Source: Hirschia sp964351655 (GTDB taxonomy: Bacteria; Pseudomonadota; Alphaproteobacteria; Caulobacterales; Hyphomonadaceae). Taken from it: a DNA stretch of 64,000 nucleotides. How positions within the stretch are numbered: the stretch's first letter is position 1; each line of letters starts with the position of its first letter. The stretch spans positions 1-64,000 of the forward strand of contig CAYGPD010000013.1 of assembly GCA_964351655.1 (NCBI GenBank), written 5' to 3'. The notes below the pieces were generated by a model that made no database searches, was not told where the DNA came from, and saw only the letters and a list, made by a program, of their open reading frames with translations. The translations under genes were made by a program, and so were the position numbers. Below, in pieces: positions 1-8,241 of this stretch.

Positions 1-2206
1 CGTCGTCACAAAGATCCCTCGCTTCGCCTTTGAAAAGTACAAGGGTGCAAACGAGCTACTCTCCACGAGTATGAAATCTGTTGGTGAAGCTATGGCGATT
101 GGCCGTACCTTCCAAGAAAGTTTTCAAAAAGCATTACGTTCACTCGAAACTGGCTTTTGTGGTTTAAACGAAGTTGAGATTGAACATTTGGGCAAAGGCG
201 ACGACCGCAATGTTTTGCTCGCAGCTTGTTCACAACCTACTCGAAAACGCCTGCTTGTGATGGCTCAAGCGATGCGTCATGGAATTTCTGTTGAAGATAT
301 TTCAAAAGCAAGCGGTGTTGATCTATGGTTCCTACGTCAAATCGCAGACCTTGTAGAAACCGAAGCGAACCTTCGCCGTGACGGACTACCTACAACAGCC
401 GAAGATATGAACCTGATTAAGTCAAAAGGCTTTTCAGATGAACGTCTTGCTATGCTTGTTAATAAAACAGAGCTAGAGGTTCGTGCATACCGCCAAGCAA
501 TGAACGTTCGCCCAGTCTATAAACGTATTGATACATGTGCAGCAGAATTTGCTGCCAAAACGCCTTACCTCTACTCCACTTACGAGACAGGCATGATAGC
601 GGAAGATGGCTCAATTCTTCCTGCAGAATGTGAAGCACTGCCTACTACCCGCAAGAAAGCGATGATCCTCGGCGGTGGTCCAAACCGAATTGGTCAAGGT
701 ATCGAATTTGATTATTGTTGTTGTCACGCGGCATTCGCAATGGACGAACTCGGCATAGAAAGTATCATGGTAAATTGTAACCCCGAAACGGTTTCAACAG
801 ACTATGACACATCGGACCGACTGTATTTTGAGCCTCTTACATTAGAAGACGTGTCTGAGATTTGCCATGTTGAGCAATCCACAGGTGAATTTGCTGGGGT
901 AATCGTGCAGTTTGGTGGGCAAACTCCATTGAAATTGGCTCAAGGGTTGAACGACCTGAACGTGCCAATTTTAGGAACGTCACCTGACGCCATTGACCTT
1001 GCTGAAGACCGCAAACGGTTCTCTGTGTTACTTGATGAAATTGGCCTAAAACAAGCTCCTTCAGGTATAGCTACAACGATTGAAGAAGCTTTAGCAATTG
1101 CTGAACGTGTCGGCTATCCTGTGATGGTGCGTCCTTCCAATGTACTTGGAGGCCGCGCAATGGAAATTGCACACGATATTGCTGATCTAAAAGACTATGG
1201 TGTAAAAGCGCTTGTGGCCTCTGAAGGAGGCAACCTGCTGGTTGACCGATACTTATCTGATGCAATCGAAGTGGATGTCGATGCGATTTGTGATGGCACT
1301 CACACACACGTTGCAGGGATCATGCAACACATTGAAGAAGCCGGTGTACACTCTGGTGATTCGGCCTGTTCAATCCCTCCCTACTCACTTTCTCCTGAAA
1401 TTCAGACAGAATTAGCTCGACAAGCACGTGTTTTGGCGGACGCCTTGAAGGTTCAAGGGCTAATGAACGTGCAATTTGCTGTTAAAGACGATGAAATATA
1501 CGTCCTCGAAGCAAACCCTCGCGCATCCAGAACGGTTCCTTTTGTCGCAAAAGCTGTTTGTAAACCGCTCGCATCCATCGCCGCAAAAATAATGACTGGT
1601 GAAAAAATTGGTCAATTTGGACTTGGAGATGGACCTATTAAACCTCCAAGAATTGCCGTAAAGGAAGCAGTATTTCCATTCGCGCGCTTCACTGGAGTGG
1701 ATCCAGCCCTTGGACCGGAAATGCGGTCTACAGGTGAAGTCATGGGGATTGATACAACATTTGAAGCGGCGTTTCTTAAATCTCAAATCGGAGCAGGAAT
1801 TGAGCTTCCTCAAAAAGGAACATGCTTCATCTCAGTCAAGAAAAGCGACAAGAACCTCGCGATAGAATCTGCTAAAGAACTGATTAAGCTTGGATTTTCT
1901 GTCATCGCAACAACAGGAACAGCTCGCGCTATGCGCGAAGCTGGACTAGAAGTTGAGGTTGTAAACAAAGCCGCTGAAGGCCGTCCACATATCTTAGACA
2001 AAATATCCGATGGCGATGTTCAGCTTGTAATAAATACAACTGAAGGTGCACAATCCATGCTTGATTCTGCTTCAATTCGCAGGACTGCACTTGTAAAAGG
2101 TGTCCCCTATTACACAACCATTTCCGGTGGTACAGCTGCAGTGCGAGCCATTCGCGTTTTGAAAGAACAGCCACTTGAAGCGGCTTCACTTCAATCATAC
2201 TCTTGA
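1..2206 (+). CDS. carB: Carbamoyl-phosphate synthase large subunit, 3' part
   Basis: CarB makes carbamoyl phosphate from ammonia (from CarA), bicarbonate and two ATP, for pyrimidine and arginine synthesis in the cytoplasm. The frame is open from base 2 and the first codons already read VVTKIPRFAFEKYKGAN, so the gene starts upstream of the window. About 735 codons of a roughly 1,080-residue family are present. They cover the end of the first ATP-grasp half, the oligomerisation domain, the second carbamoyl-phosphate-forming half starting near GGGPNRIGQGIEFDYCC, and the C-terminal MGS-like allosteric domain (SVIATTGTARAMREAG). It is followed 55 nt later by greA on the same strand, an adjacency often seen in alphaproteobacteria. 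The N-terminal part cannot be assessed here. Confidence 0.97.
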   Translation, partial: VVTKIPRFAFEKYKGANELLSTSMKSVGEAMAIGRTFQESFQKALRSLETGFCGLNEVEIEHLGKGDDRNVLLAACSQPTRKRLLVMAQAMRHGISVEDISKASGVDLWFLRQIADLVETEANLRRDGLPTTAEDMNLIKSKGFSDERLAMLVNKTELEVRAYRQAMNVRPVYKRIDTCAAEFAAKTPYLYSTYETGMIAEDGSILPAECEALPTTRKKAMILGGGPNRIGQGIEFDYCCCHAAFAMDELGIESIMVNCNPETVSTDYDTSDRLYFEPLTLEDVSEICHVEQSTGEFAGVIVQFGGQTPLKLAQGLNDLNVPILGTSPDAIDLAEDRKRFSVLLDEIGLKQAPSGIATTIEEALAIAERVGYPVMVRPSNVLGGRAMEIAHDIADLKDYGVKALVASEGGNLLVDRYLSDAIEVDVDAICDGTHTHVAGIMQHIEEAGVHSGDSACSIPPYSLSPEIQTELARQARVLADALKVQGLMNVQFAVKDDEIYVLEANPRASRTVPFVAKAVCKPLASIAAKIMTGEKIGQFGLGDGPIKPPRIAVKEAVFPFARFTGVDPALGPEMRSTGEVMGIDTTFEAAFLKSQIGAGIELPQKGTCFISVKKSDKNLAIESAKELIKLGFSVIATTGTARAMREAGLEVEVVNKAAEGRPHILDKISDGDVQLVINTTEGAQSMLDSASIRRTALVKGVPYYTTISGGTAAVRAIRVLKEQPLEAASLQSYS

Positions 2207-2261
2207 CCTAATCCCGAGTTCAGTCGACCCTCGGTAAAGTTTCAATAACGGTATCTTACTA

Positions 2262-2735
2262 ATGCAGCGTATTCCTATGACGGCTGAGGGCCATAAAGCC
2301 TTGGAAGCCGAACTTAAACATTTAAAATCAGTTGCTCGTCCTGAAGTAATTCAGGCCATTGCAGAAGCACGTGAACACGGCGACTTGTCCGAGAACGCCG
2401 AATACCACGCCGCCAAAGAAAGCCAGAGTCACATTGAAGGGCGCATTTTAGAGCTGGAAGATAAAACAGCACGTGCGCAAGTCATAGATACCTCTAAACT
2501 TTCAGGTGACACGATTCGTTTTGGCGCAACGGTCACTGTCGTGGATGAAGAATCAGAAGAAGAAGCAACCTATAAGATTGTTGGCGATGATGAAGCCGAC
2601 ATTTCAAAAGGTAAATTGTCCCTCTCCTCTCCACTTGCACGCGCAATGATAGGGAAAGAAGAAGGTGATGTAGCTGAGGTAAGCGCACCGGGCGGTGCAA
2701 AATCCTACGAAATCCTTTCGGTGAAATGGATCTAG
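2262..2735 (+). CDS. greA: Transcription elongation factor GreA
   Basis: GreA rescues backtracked RNA polymerase by stimulating cleavage of the nascent RNA 3' end. The 157-residue protein has the usual family length. The N-terminal coiled coil includes the tip motif HGDLSENAEYHAAKE (about residues 38-52), whose acidic residues reach the polymerase active site. The C-terminal FKBP-like domain follows (IRFGATVTVVDEESEEE to the end). It lies between carB and an ELM1-family gene, with only 3 nt separating it from the latter, so those two are probably co-transcribed. Confidence 0.97.
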   Translation: MQRIPMTAEGHKALEAELKHLKSVARPEVIQAIAEAREHGDLSENAEYHAAKESQSHIEGRILELEDKTARAQVIDTSKLSGDTIRFGATVTVVDEESEEEATYKIVGDDEADISKGKLSLSSPLARAMIGKEEGDVAEVSAPGGAKSYEILSVKWI

Positions 2736-2738
2736 AAA

Positions 2739-3773
2739 ATGAATTCCAGCGCGGCCGTCGGACCGTCCATTTGGGTAGTTTCCGATGGACGCGCAGGGAT
2801 TGAACGTCAAGCGGTTGCAATTGCCCATGCCTTGGGAGAATTTCAACGCTGGTCGCAAATTTCTTATATCAGTTCGGACGCGCATAAATCGACACCTGTC
2901 CGGATAACCCCCAGCGCACCCCAAGTGTGGCTTCCACCCAATATGTGGCCCGCTCCACTCTTGGCGCTTCCAAAATCTCAACGTGCAGAATTAAAGTCAC
3001 CTTGGCCTGACATATGGATTGGCTCAGGCAGACGGTCTGTGCCTTATTCCATGCGGGTCAAAAAGTGGTCTGGTGGAAAAACGCTCGTTGTCCAAACACA
3101 AGACCCCAAAGTGGACCCATCCCATTTTGATCTAGTCATCCCCCCTGAGCACGATCAACTAACCGGCCCGAACGTAATGCCTACTGTTGGAGCGCCTGCA
3201 TATTTTGCAACGGGAGATCTAGAACAAGCCGCTTTAAGTTTTGGTGATCTCACATCCGAACCCGGTCGCAAAGCAGCTATTATTATTGGCGGAACTTCAA
3301 AAACACATTCACTAAATGAAGTACGCGCAAAAGAGCTTGAACAAGAATTACGCGGCCTAGCTGCACAGGGCATTCGCTTGTGGATCACAGTATCACGTCG
3401 CACACCCGAACATGCTCGCATACGCTTCCGGTCTATGGCTGAAGAAATTGGTGCGCGTTTTTGGGAAAGTGAAACCACAGATGGGCCCAATCCTTACCTT
3501 GCTTTCTTGAGTCTTTCAGAACTAATTTTTGTCACAGAAGACTCCGCAAATATGATTTCAGAAGCAGCATGGTTTGGGAAACCTGTTTATTTACTGAAAC
3601 TTGCAGGAAAATCAGCGAAGTTTGATCGTCTCCACGAAAGCTTTACCAAACAAGGCGTTGCACGCTGGTATGATGGTAAAGCTGATCATTGGTCTCCTAC
3701 CCCTGTACGCGAGATTGACCGCGCTGCAGATGAAATAGTCCGATTATTGATTGCCAAACACCCCAAATCATAG
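2739..3773 (+). CDS. ELM1/GtrOC1-family protein (DUF1022)
   Basis: The 344-residue protein belongs to the family named after plant mitochondrial fission factor ELM1, which is widespread in alphaproteobacteria. It has a nucleotide-sugar/GT-B-like appearance but no settled bacterial function. The N-terminus IWVVSDGRAGIERQAVAIAHAL is the family hallmark (pieces VSDGRAG and QAVAIA). The central IIIGGTSKTHSL and the C-terminal FVTEDSANMISEAAWFGKP resemble donor-site loops of GT-B proteins. No signal peptide or membrane span is seen. It starts 3 nt after the greA stop, so it is likely the last gene of that unit. Substrate and reaction are unknown. Confidence 0.8.
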   Translation: MNSSAAVGPSIWVVSDGRAGIERQAVAIAHALGEFQRWSQISYISSDAHKSTPVRITPSAPQVWLPPNMWPAPLLALPKSQRAELKSPWPDIWIGSGRRSVPYSMRVKKWSGGKTLVVQTQDPKVDPSHFDLVIPPEHDQLTGPNVMPTVGAPAYFATGDLEQAALSFGDLTSEPGRKAAIIIGGTSKTHSLNEVRAKELEQELRGLAAQGIRLWITVSRRTPEHARIRFRSMAEEIGARFWESETTDGPNPYLAFLSLSELIFVTEDSANMISEAAWFGKPVYLLKLAGKSAKFDRLHESFTKQGVARWYDGKADHWSPTPVREIDRAADEIVRLLIAKHPKS

Positions 3774-3860
3774 CGCAACAATGCATGTGATGCTATAACG
3801 TCATAATACTTTGTAATTTATGTTCTTTTCCTAATCTACTAAACAGCGTATAGGGAAAGC

Positions 3861-4892
3861 ATGAGCAATAATCACGACCATCATTCCAGTTGTAACGCCC
3901 CAACCCATCATCATGATGATGAAGCCGAGCACGCTCACCATGTGCATAGCCACAGCCATGACCATGCTGACCATGATCATGCCGCCCACGCCTCACGTGG
4001 TCGTATCGCGTTGGCCTGCTGCTTAACGGCTGCTTTCATGCTAGTTGAAGTTGTGGGCGGTGTGATCTCAGGTTCACTCGCTTTGCTCGCAGATGCTGCC
4101 CATATGCTCACAGATGCAGGCAGTCTTTTACTTGCATGGGTTGGTTTCTGGTTGGCCGACAAACCTTCCGATGCAAAACGCAGTTTCGGGTTTGGACGCT
4201 TTAGAATTTTAGCTGCATTTGCAAATGGCCTCACATTATTGTTGCTCGCTGCTTGGATCATCGTTGAAGCCATTCAACGCTTTTTTACACCTGCGCCTAT
4301 CGAATCCAGCATCCTTATGGGCGTGGCAATCGCAGGTTTGGTCGTCAACATAATTGCCTTCTTCATTTTACATGGCGGTGATGATCATTCTCATGGCGAT
4401 GTAAATCTTGAAGGCGCGCTGTGGCATGTGGCAGGTGACATGTTAGGCTCTGTTGTCGCAATCATCGCCGCACTTGTAATCATGTTTACTGGCTGGACAC
4501 CGATTGACCCAATCCTCTCCATAATCGTTGCTGCTATTATAGGTTTTGGAGGCTTTCGTGTGCTTCGCCGCTCCGGGCATATCCTACTAGAAGGTGCACC
4601 AGAAAGTTTTGACGCACAAAAACTCGTGAACGATTTGATGGGGAATATCTCTGGCCTTTCGAGTGTTCACCACATTCACGCATGGACACTTACTGGCGCT
4701 GACACAATGGTCACCATGAATGTGTGCATTGCCGACGGCACTGATACAGTTTCCACACTGCGCGCCATTAAAGAGCGACTCACCCATATTCACGGCATGT
4801 CTCACGCAACAATAGAATTGAGCCAAGCTGGTGAAGAAGGCGATTGTTCTGCTGCAAATGCTGAAAACATAGAACACAACCATTCACATTAG
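3861..4892 (+). CDS. Cation diffusion facilitator (Zn/Co/Cd efflux)
   Basis: The protein exports divalent metal ions such as Zn, Co or Cd from the cytoplasm in exchange for protons. The first 45 residues are very rich in His and Asp (runs such as HHHDDEAEHAHHVHSHSH), typical of metal-buffering tails in CzcD/ZnT-like members. Six hydrophobic segments follow. The two metal-coordinating HxxxD signatures are present, HMLTD in the second span and HVAGD in the fifth, and a second His-rich loop (HGGDDHSHGD) lies between spans four and five. The C-terminal cytoplasmic domain contains HIHAWTLT. The 343-residue length is normal. The exact metal cannot be told from sequence. Confidence 0.93.
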   Translation: MSNNHDHHSSCNAPTHHHDDEAEHAHHVHSHSHDHADHDHAAHASRGRIALACCLTAAFMLVEVVGGVISGSLALLADAAHMLTDAGSLLLAWVGFWLADKPSDAKRSFGFGRFRILAAFANGLTLLLLAAWIIVEAIQRFFTPAPIESSILMGVAIAGLVVNIIAFFILHGGDDHSHGDVNLEGALWHVAGDMLGSVVAIIAALVIMFTGWTPIDPILSIIVAAIIGFGGFRVLRRSGHILLEGAPESFDAQKLVNDLMGNISGLSSVHHIHAWTLTGADTMVTMNVCIADGTDTVSTLRAIKERLTHIHGMSHATIELSQAGEEGDCSAANAENIEHNHSH

Positions 4893-5013
4893 TGTTGATT
4901 GACCGTTGATGCCTTGCATTCTTAGGCCACTCCCCCTAAATCCGATGATCGAAATTTACCATGCTTAGACGCCTAAAGGCGACAAGCCTTTATGCACTGC
5001 AGGAGCTATTGAT

Positions 5014-5970
5014 ATGAGCAAGACTGAGCACCGTTCACTGATTATTCTTGGATCTGGCCCTGCAGGTTATTCCGCAGCAATATATGCTGCCCGTGCAATG
5101 CGAGCACCAATGCTCATTGCAGGAATGCAGCCAGGTGGTCAGCTTACCATCACAACAGAAGTTGAAAACTATCCAGGCTTTGCTGAAGTTATCCAAGGCC
5201 CGTGGCTGATGGAGCAAATGAAAGGCCAAGCAGAGCATGTTGGCACTGAGATTGTAGAAGACCACATTAAGTCTGTTGATCTTCAAAACCGTCCTTTCAC
5301 ACTGGAAGGCGAAAGCGGCACAACCTATACCGCAGATGCTCTGATTATCTGTACAGGCGCTCAAGCAAAATGGTTGGGCCTCGAGACTGAGAAGAAATTC
5401 CAAGGCTTTGGTGTATCTGCTTGTGCGACATGCGATGGATTTTTCTATCGCGGCAAAGAAGTCATCGTTGTTGGCGGCGGAAACACAGCTGTTGAAGAAG
5501 CCCTCTTCCTAACAAACTTCGCGTCCAAAGTGACCGTTGTACACCGCCGAGACAGTTTCCGTGCTGAACGCATTTTGCAAGAACGTCTATTTGCGCATGA
5601 AAAAGTGGAAGTCCTCTGGAACCACCAACTTGAAGAAGTTGTCGGTGATGAAAATCCACTTGGCGTCACCGGAGTTAAACTGAAAAATGTTGAAACCGGC
5701 ACAATTAGCGAACGCGATGTACACGGTGTCTTTATTGCGATTGGACACGCACCAGCAACATCCCTCTTCACAGATCAGCTTGAAATGAAACAAGGTGGTT
5801 ATTTGATCACTGAGCCAGACTCCACAAAAACATCTATTCCAGGTGTATATGCTGCCGGTGACGTAACCGATGATAAATTTCGTCAAGCGGTCACTGCAGC
5901 GGGCATGGGTTGTATGGCCGCGCTAGAATCAGATCATTTTCTTGCCGAATTAGACATGAAACGCAAATAA
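5014..5970 (+). CDS. trxB: Thioredoxin-disulfide reductase
   Basis: TrxB passes electrons from NADPH through FAD to thioredoxin in the cytoplasm. The FAD-binding motif GSGPAGYSAAIYAARA is at the N-terminus. The redox-active CATC (in SACATCDGFFY) lies around residue 136. The NADPH-binding GGGNTAVEEALFL follows, and the C-terminal FAD motif is GVYAAGDVTDDKFRQAVTAAG. At 318 residues it is the standard low-molecular-weight type. A Shine-Dalgarno stretch (GCAGGAGC) precedes the ATG. A LysR regulator follows on the same strand about 115 nt later. Confidence 0.97.
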   Translation: MSKTEHRSLIILGSGPAGYSAAIYAARAMRAPMLIAGMQPGGQLTITTEVENYPGFAEVIQGPWLMEQMKGQAEHVGTEIVEDHIKSVDLQNRPFTLEGESGTTYTADALIICTGAQAKWLGLETEKKFQGFGVSACATCDGFFYRGKEVIVVGGGNTAVEEALFLTNFASKVTVVHRRDSFRAERILQERLFAHEKVEVLWNHQLEEVVGDENPLGVTGVKLKNVETGTISERDVHGVFIAIGHAPATSLFTDQLEMKQGGYLITEPDSTKTSIPGVYAAGDVTDDKFRQAVTAAGMGCMAALESDHFLAELDMKRK

Positions 5971-6084
5971 TAGCCTCTTTTACCTGTTCTCTTTGACATT
6001 GACTTAAATCATGGTTCTTAGTTACTCGGCTTAAGTTACGAATCATGCGTCTTTGTGACGGGTGCATGCGAGAGGATATTTGTC

Positions 6085-6993
6085 ATGGGACAAGCTATGG
6101 ATTGGGATAAACTAAAATCCTTCCACGCGGCTGCCGAAACGGGCAGTTTAACGGCAGCTGGCGAACGCCTTGGGATTTCTCAATCTGCGGTATCGCGTCA
6201 AATCGCGTCCCTTGAAGAGTCTCTCAAGAACTCTTTATTCCAACGCCATGCACGTGGACTAATTCTCACAGAAGCAGGCCGCATCTTGCACCGCGCAACT
6301 GCAGAGATGGCCTCTTCTGCACGCACAGCCGAATCAGCTCTAAATGACACTGGTGAAACACCGCATGGACAATTACATGTTACAGCACCCGTCGCATTCG
6401 GATCATTCTGGCTTGCCCCTCGCATTCATAAATTTGCTGACATGTATCCTCACATGCGTATCAAACTCTCTCTGGATGATCGCGAATTTGATCTACTCAC
6501 GCTTGAAGCCGAATGTGCGATTCGTTTATGGCCCGCAGACAAAGCTGATCTCATTCAGCGTAAACTCGTGACCGTCCGCACCAGCTTGTATGCCTCTGCC
6601 GACTATCTCAAGAACAATGGCACACCTGAACGCGCCGAAGATCTTGATAGGCACCGCATCGTGTCTTTCGGTGAAGATGATGAACAAATGAAAGCTATGA
6701 ACTGGGCGCAACGTGTAGGACGCGATGATCGTGGCGAACGAGAAGCAGTCCTTCAGATTAATAACGTCAATGGAATGATGCGTGCAGTCCGTTCAGGATT
6801 AGGCATTGCTGATCTTCCTGAATATATGGTCTCTAAAGAATTTGGCTTACAAAAAGTTCTGCCCGACCTTACAGGGCCAACTTTTGATCTGTATTTCATC
6901 TATCCATCAGATTTGAAGAAATCACGTAGAATCGCTATTTTTAGAGACTTCATAACCTCTGAACTTAAAGCTGATGCTCAACAATCTAAGTAA
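6085..6993 (+). CDS. LysR-family transcriptional regulator
   Basis: The 302-residue regulator has an N-terminal winged HTH (DKLKSFHAAAETGSLTAAGE, then LGISQSAVSRQIASLEESL). A C-terminal periplasmic-binding-like effector domain starts near HGQLHVTAPVAFGS. The start at 6085 is preferred over an in-frame ATG 30 nt upstream because AGAGGA lies 8 nt before it and the translation then matches the usual family N-terminus (MxWDKLK). It follows trxB on the same strand. Its targets cannot be read from the sequence; a role linked to redox or to trxB is only a guess from position. Confidence 0.9.
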   Translation: MGQAMDWDKLKSFHAAAETGSLTAAGERLGISQSAVSRQIASLEESLKNSLFQRHARGLILTEAGRILHRATAEMASSARTAESALNDTGETPHGQLHVTAPVAFGSFWLAPRIHKFADMYPHMRIKLSLDDREFDLLTLEAECAIRLWPADKADLIQRKLVTVRTSLYASADYLKNNGTPERAEDLDRHRIVSFGEDDEQMKAMNWAQRVGRDDRGEREAVLQINNVNGMMRAVRSGLGIADLPEYMVSKEFGLQKVLPDLTGPTFDLYFIYPSDLKKSRRIAIFRDFITSELKADAQQSK

Positions 6994-7147
6994 ACCCTAA
7001 ACGCCTATTTTTCCGTCTAGGGTAAGGTAGCAAGAAGTATTGCTCCGCATAGGGAGCATATTTTTGGCACCATGTTACAAAAAGACATATTATTTCAGCT
7101 ATTTATTAAGTATGCATTTTTACATAACAGCATCCACCAAACAGCGC

Positions 7148-7175
7148 TTGTACGCAATGCTCAATAGTGTACATT
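7148..7175 (+). promoter_or_regulatory. Predicted promoter of sRNA copy 1
   Basis: A TTGTAC -35-like hexamer (7148-7153) and a TACATT -10-like hexamer (7170-7175) are separated by 16 nt. The second copy has matching elements at the same spacing. That conservation between otherwise diverged flanks is the main support. Confidence 0.5.
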
Positions 7176-7181
7176 GAGCTC

Positions 7182-7291
7182 AAGCGAGATTGCCTCCCTT
7201 GCTACCCGATTTGAAGCGCTAGACGCTTCTTGGGCGTTTCCTCCCCCGAGGCACACCTTATTAGCCACGCTGCTTAGCGTGGCTTTTTTTT
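7182..7291 (+). ncRNA. Candidate small RNA, copy 1
   Basis: The predicted transcript of about 110 nt runs from just after the -10 element to the terminator T-run. It has a first C-rich segment (TGCCTCCCTTGC), then a hairpin GAAGCG/CGCTTC at 7213-7229. A second hairpin, CTTGGG/CCCGAG at 7229-7250, has the loop CGTTTCCTCC, which is complementary to Shine-Dalgarno sequences. Last is a terminator stem AGCCACGC/GCGTGGCT (7263-7284) followed by eight T. Loop-exposed UUUCCUCCC is a known feature of trans-acting alphaproteobacterial sRNAs such as the alpha-r8/MmgR (suhB) group. Membership in that family is my inference and was not searched. Confidence 0.68.
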
Positions 7292-7412
7292 ATCTGAAAT
7301 TTCAAACTTAACTCTATAAGGCCCGTCACTTATTGACGAATAAGCCTCCTCATACAATGAACCTTACTACATACTTATGCATTTTTGCAGCGCACAACTA
7401 CCCAAACAATGC

Positions 7413-7440
7413 TTGTGTGCAACGCTAAACAATGTATAAA
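7413..7440 (+). promoter_or_regulatory. Predicted promoter of sRNA copy 2
   Basis: TTGTGT (7413-7418) and TATAAA (7435-7440) are spaced 16 nt apart, the same geometry as in copy 1. The -10 element is closer to consensus here, so this copy may be transcribed more strongly. Confidence 0.55.
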
Positions 7441-7446
7441 TGACCT

Positions 7447-7560
7447 CAAGCGAGATTGCCTCCCTTGCTACCCAATTCGAAGCGCTAGCCGCTTCTTGGG
7501 CGTTTCCTCCCCCCGAGGCACACCTTTTCAAGCCGCGCTTTTTTAGCGCGGCTTTTTTTT
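7447..7560 (+). ncRNA. Candidate small RNA, copy 2
   Basis: This paralogue of the first copy has the same three-part architecture: a CCTCCC segment, a GAAGCG/CGCTTC hairpin, and a loop-exposed TTTCCTCC. The terminator stem AGCCGCGCT/AGCGCGGCT (7531-7553) is followed by a T-run. Compared with copy 1, an A:T pair in the terminator stem is replaced by a G:C pair with both sides changed, which supports selection for RNA structure. The cores differ at only about five positions, mostly in predicted unpaired bases. Confidence 0.68.
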
Positions 7561-7568
7561 GATCAAAT

Positions 7569-8168
7569 TCAGGATTCACATTGAGGAATTTTTCCCTCAT
7601 TTAATTCTGCCAAATCAATCTTTTGCTCTTTTACAAATGTAAAATAGTCCTCATCCAAAGCAGGCTTAAGATAAATTTTCACCTTCATTTTTTGAAATGG
7701 GTTCTCCCCTTTTTCCAGACATCCCTGAGAATTTACATTTAAACTAAAGCTATTTTGTCCGCGCTCATTTGTTGAGCCCTCTTGCTCAGCAATTGCTGAA
7801 AATGCATCTCGGAAAGCAAGCACCCGCGCCATATCACTTTCCTTGAAAGAAAATCCGTAGATATCCATTCCATGACGGCTTTCTTTTTTCAAGAAATCTG
7901 ACTGAGGCATGTCCTCCACAAGCATTTCAAATGTCTCAGTTGTATGCGTCTGTTTAGCACCATCAAACAGATCAACGGTCAATCTTACATCTCCATCCTC
8001 AACCTTAAACCCCTCTTGAATGCGCACAGCGACCTTTGCTTTGGAAAAGTCAAAAGTACGCGGATTAAGAGCAGAAAGTTTCGGTATGCTCGTCAAAGGA
8101 ATAGTCGTACACGCCGCTAAAACACCCAAGCCACATAGCAAAACAGCTAAATTCCGTATAATTTTCAT
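7569..8168 (-). CDS. Lipoprotein of unknown function
   Basis: The 199-residue product starts MKIIRNLAVLLCGLGVLAACTT. This is a short signal peptide with a type II cleavage site (VLAAC), so it should be a membrane-anchored lipoprotein. The start at 8168 is chosen because GGAGG lies about 10 nt before it and it puts the signal peptide at the N-terminus. A longer in-frame start would add 28 unlikely residues. The mature part is acidic and mixed alpha/beta in appearance, with no motif that I recognise. It is divergent from the DUF2975/HTH pair with about 70 nt between starts and may share its control. Confidence 0.75.
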   Translation of the reverse strand: MKIIRNLAVLLCGLGVLAACTTIPLTSIPKLSALNPRTFDFSKAKVAVRIQEGFKVEDGDVRLTVDLFDGAKQTHTTETFEMLVEDMPQSDFLKKESRHGMDIYGFSFKESDMARVLAFRDAFSAIAEQEGSTNERGQNSFSLNVNSQGCLEKGENPFQKMKVKIYLKPALDEDYFTFVKEQKIDLAELNEGKIPQCES

Positions 8169-8241
8169 AGACAAACATTCCTCCAATATATATGAATAAA
8201 TTATCGTAAAACATGAATTTTTCATAATTGGAAGTGAAATT

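Larger units (their letters stand above)
7110..7560 (+). repeat. Tandem duplicated sRNA-gene unit (two copies)
   Basis: Two units of about 180 nt, at 7110-7291 and 7374-7560, are in direct orientation. Both begin with a TATGCATTTTT block. Both contain the nearly identical 80-nt core that starts CAAGCGAGATTGCCTCCC, and both end in a strong hairpin with a T-run. The promoter and terminator portions differ more than the core. This stretch between the LysR gene and the lipoprotein gene holds no plausible protein-coding frame. The layout points to a duplicated noncoding RNA gene rather than a mobile element, since no terminal inverted repeats or target duplications are visible. Confidence 0.8.

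Noticed and set aside
3861..3990. CAT/GAC-rich low-complexity stretch considered as a DNA repeat.
   Set aside because: It is simply the coding sequence of the His/Asp-rich N-terminus of the metal exporter.
7110..7560. The repeated units considered as a CRISPR array or as insertion-sequence ends.
   Set aside because: Only two long units, no short regular repeats or spacers, no terminal inverted repeats. Promoter and terminator in each unit fit an RNA gene better.
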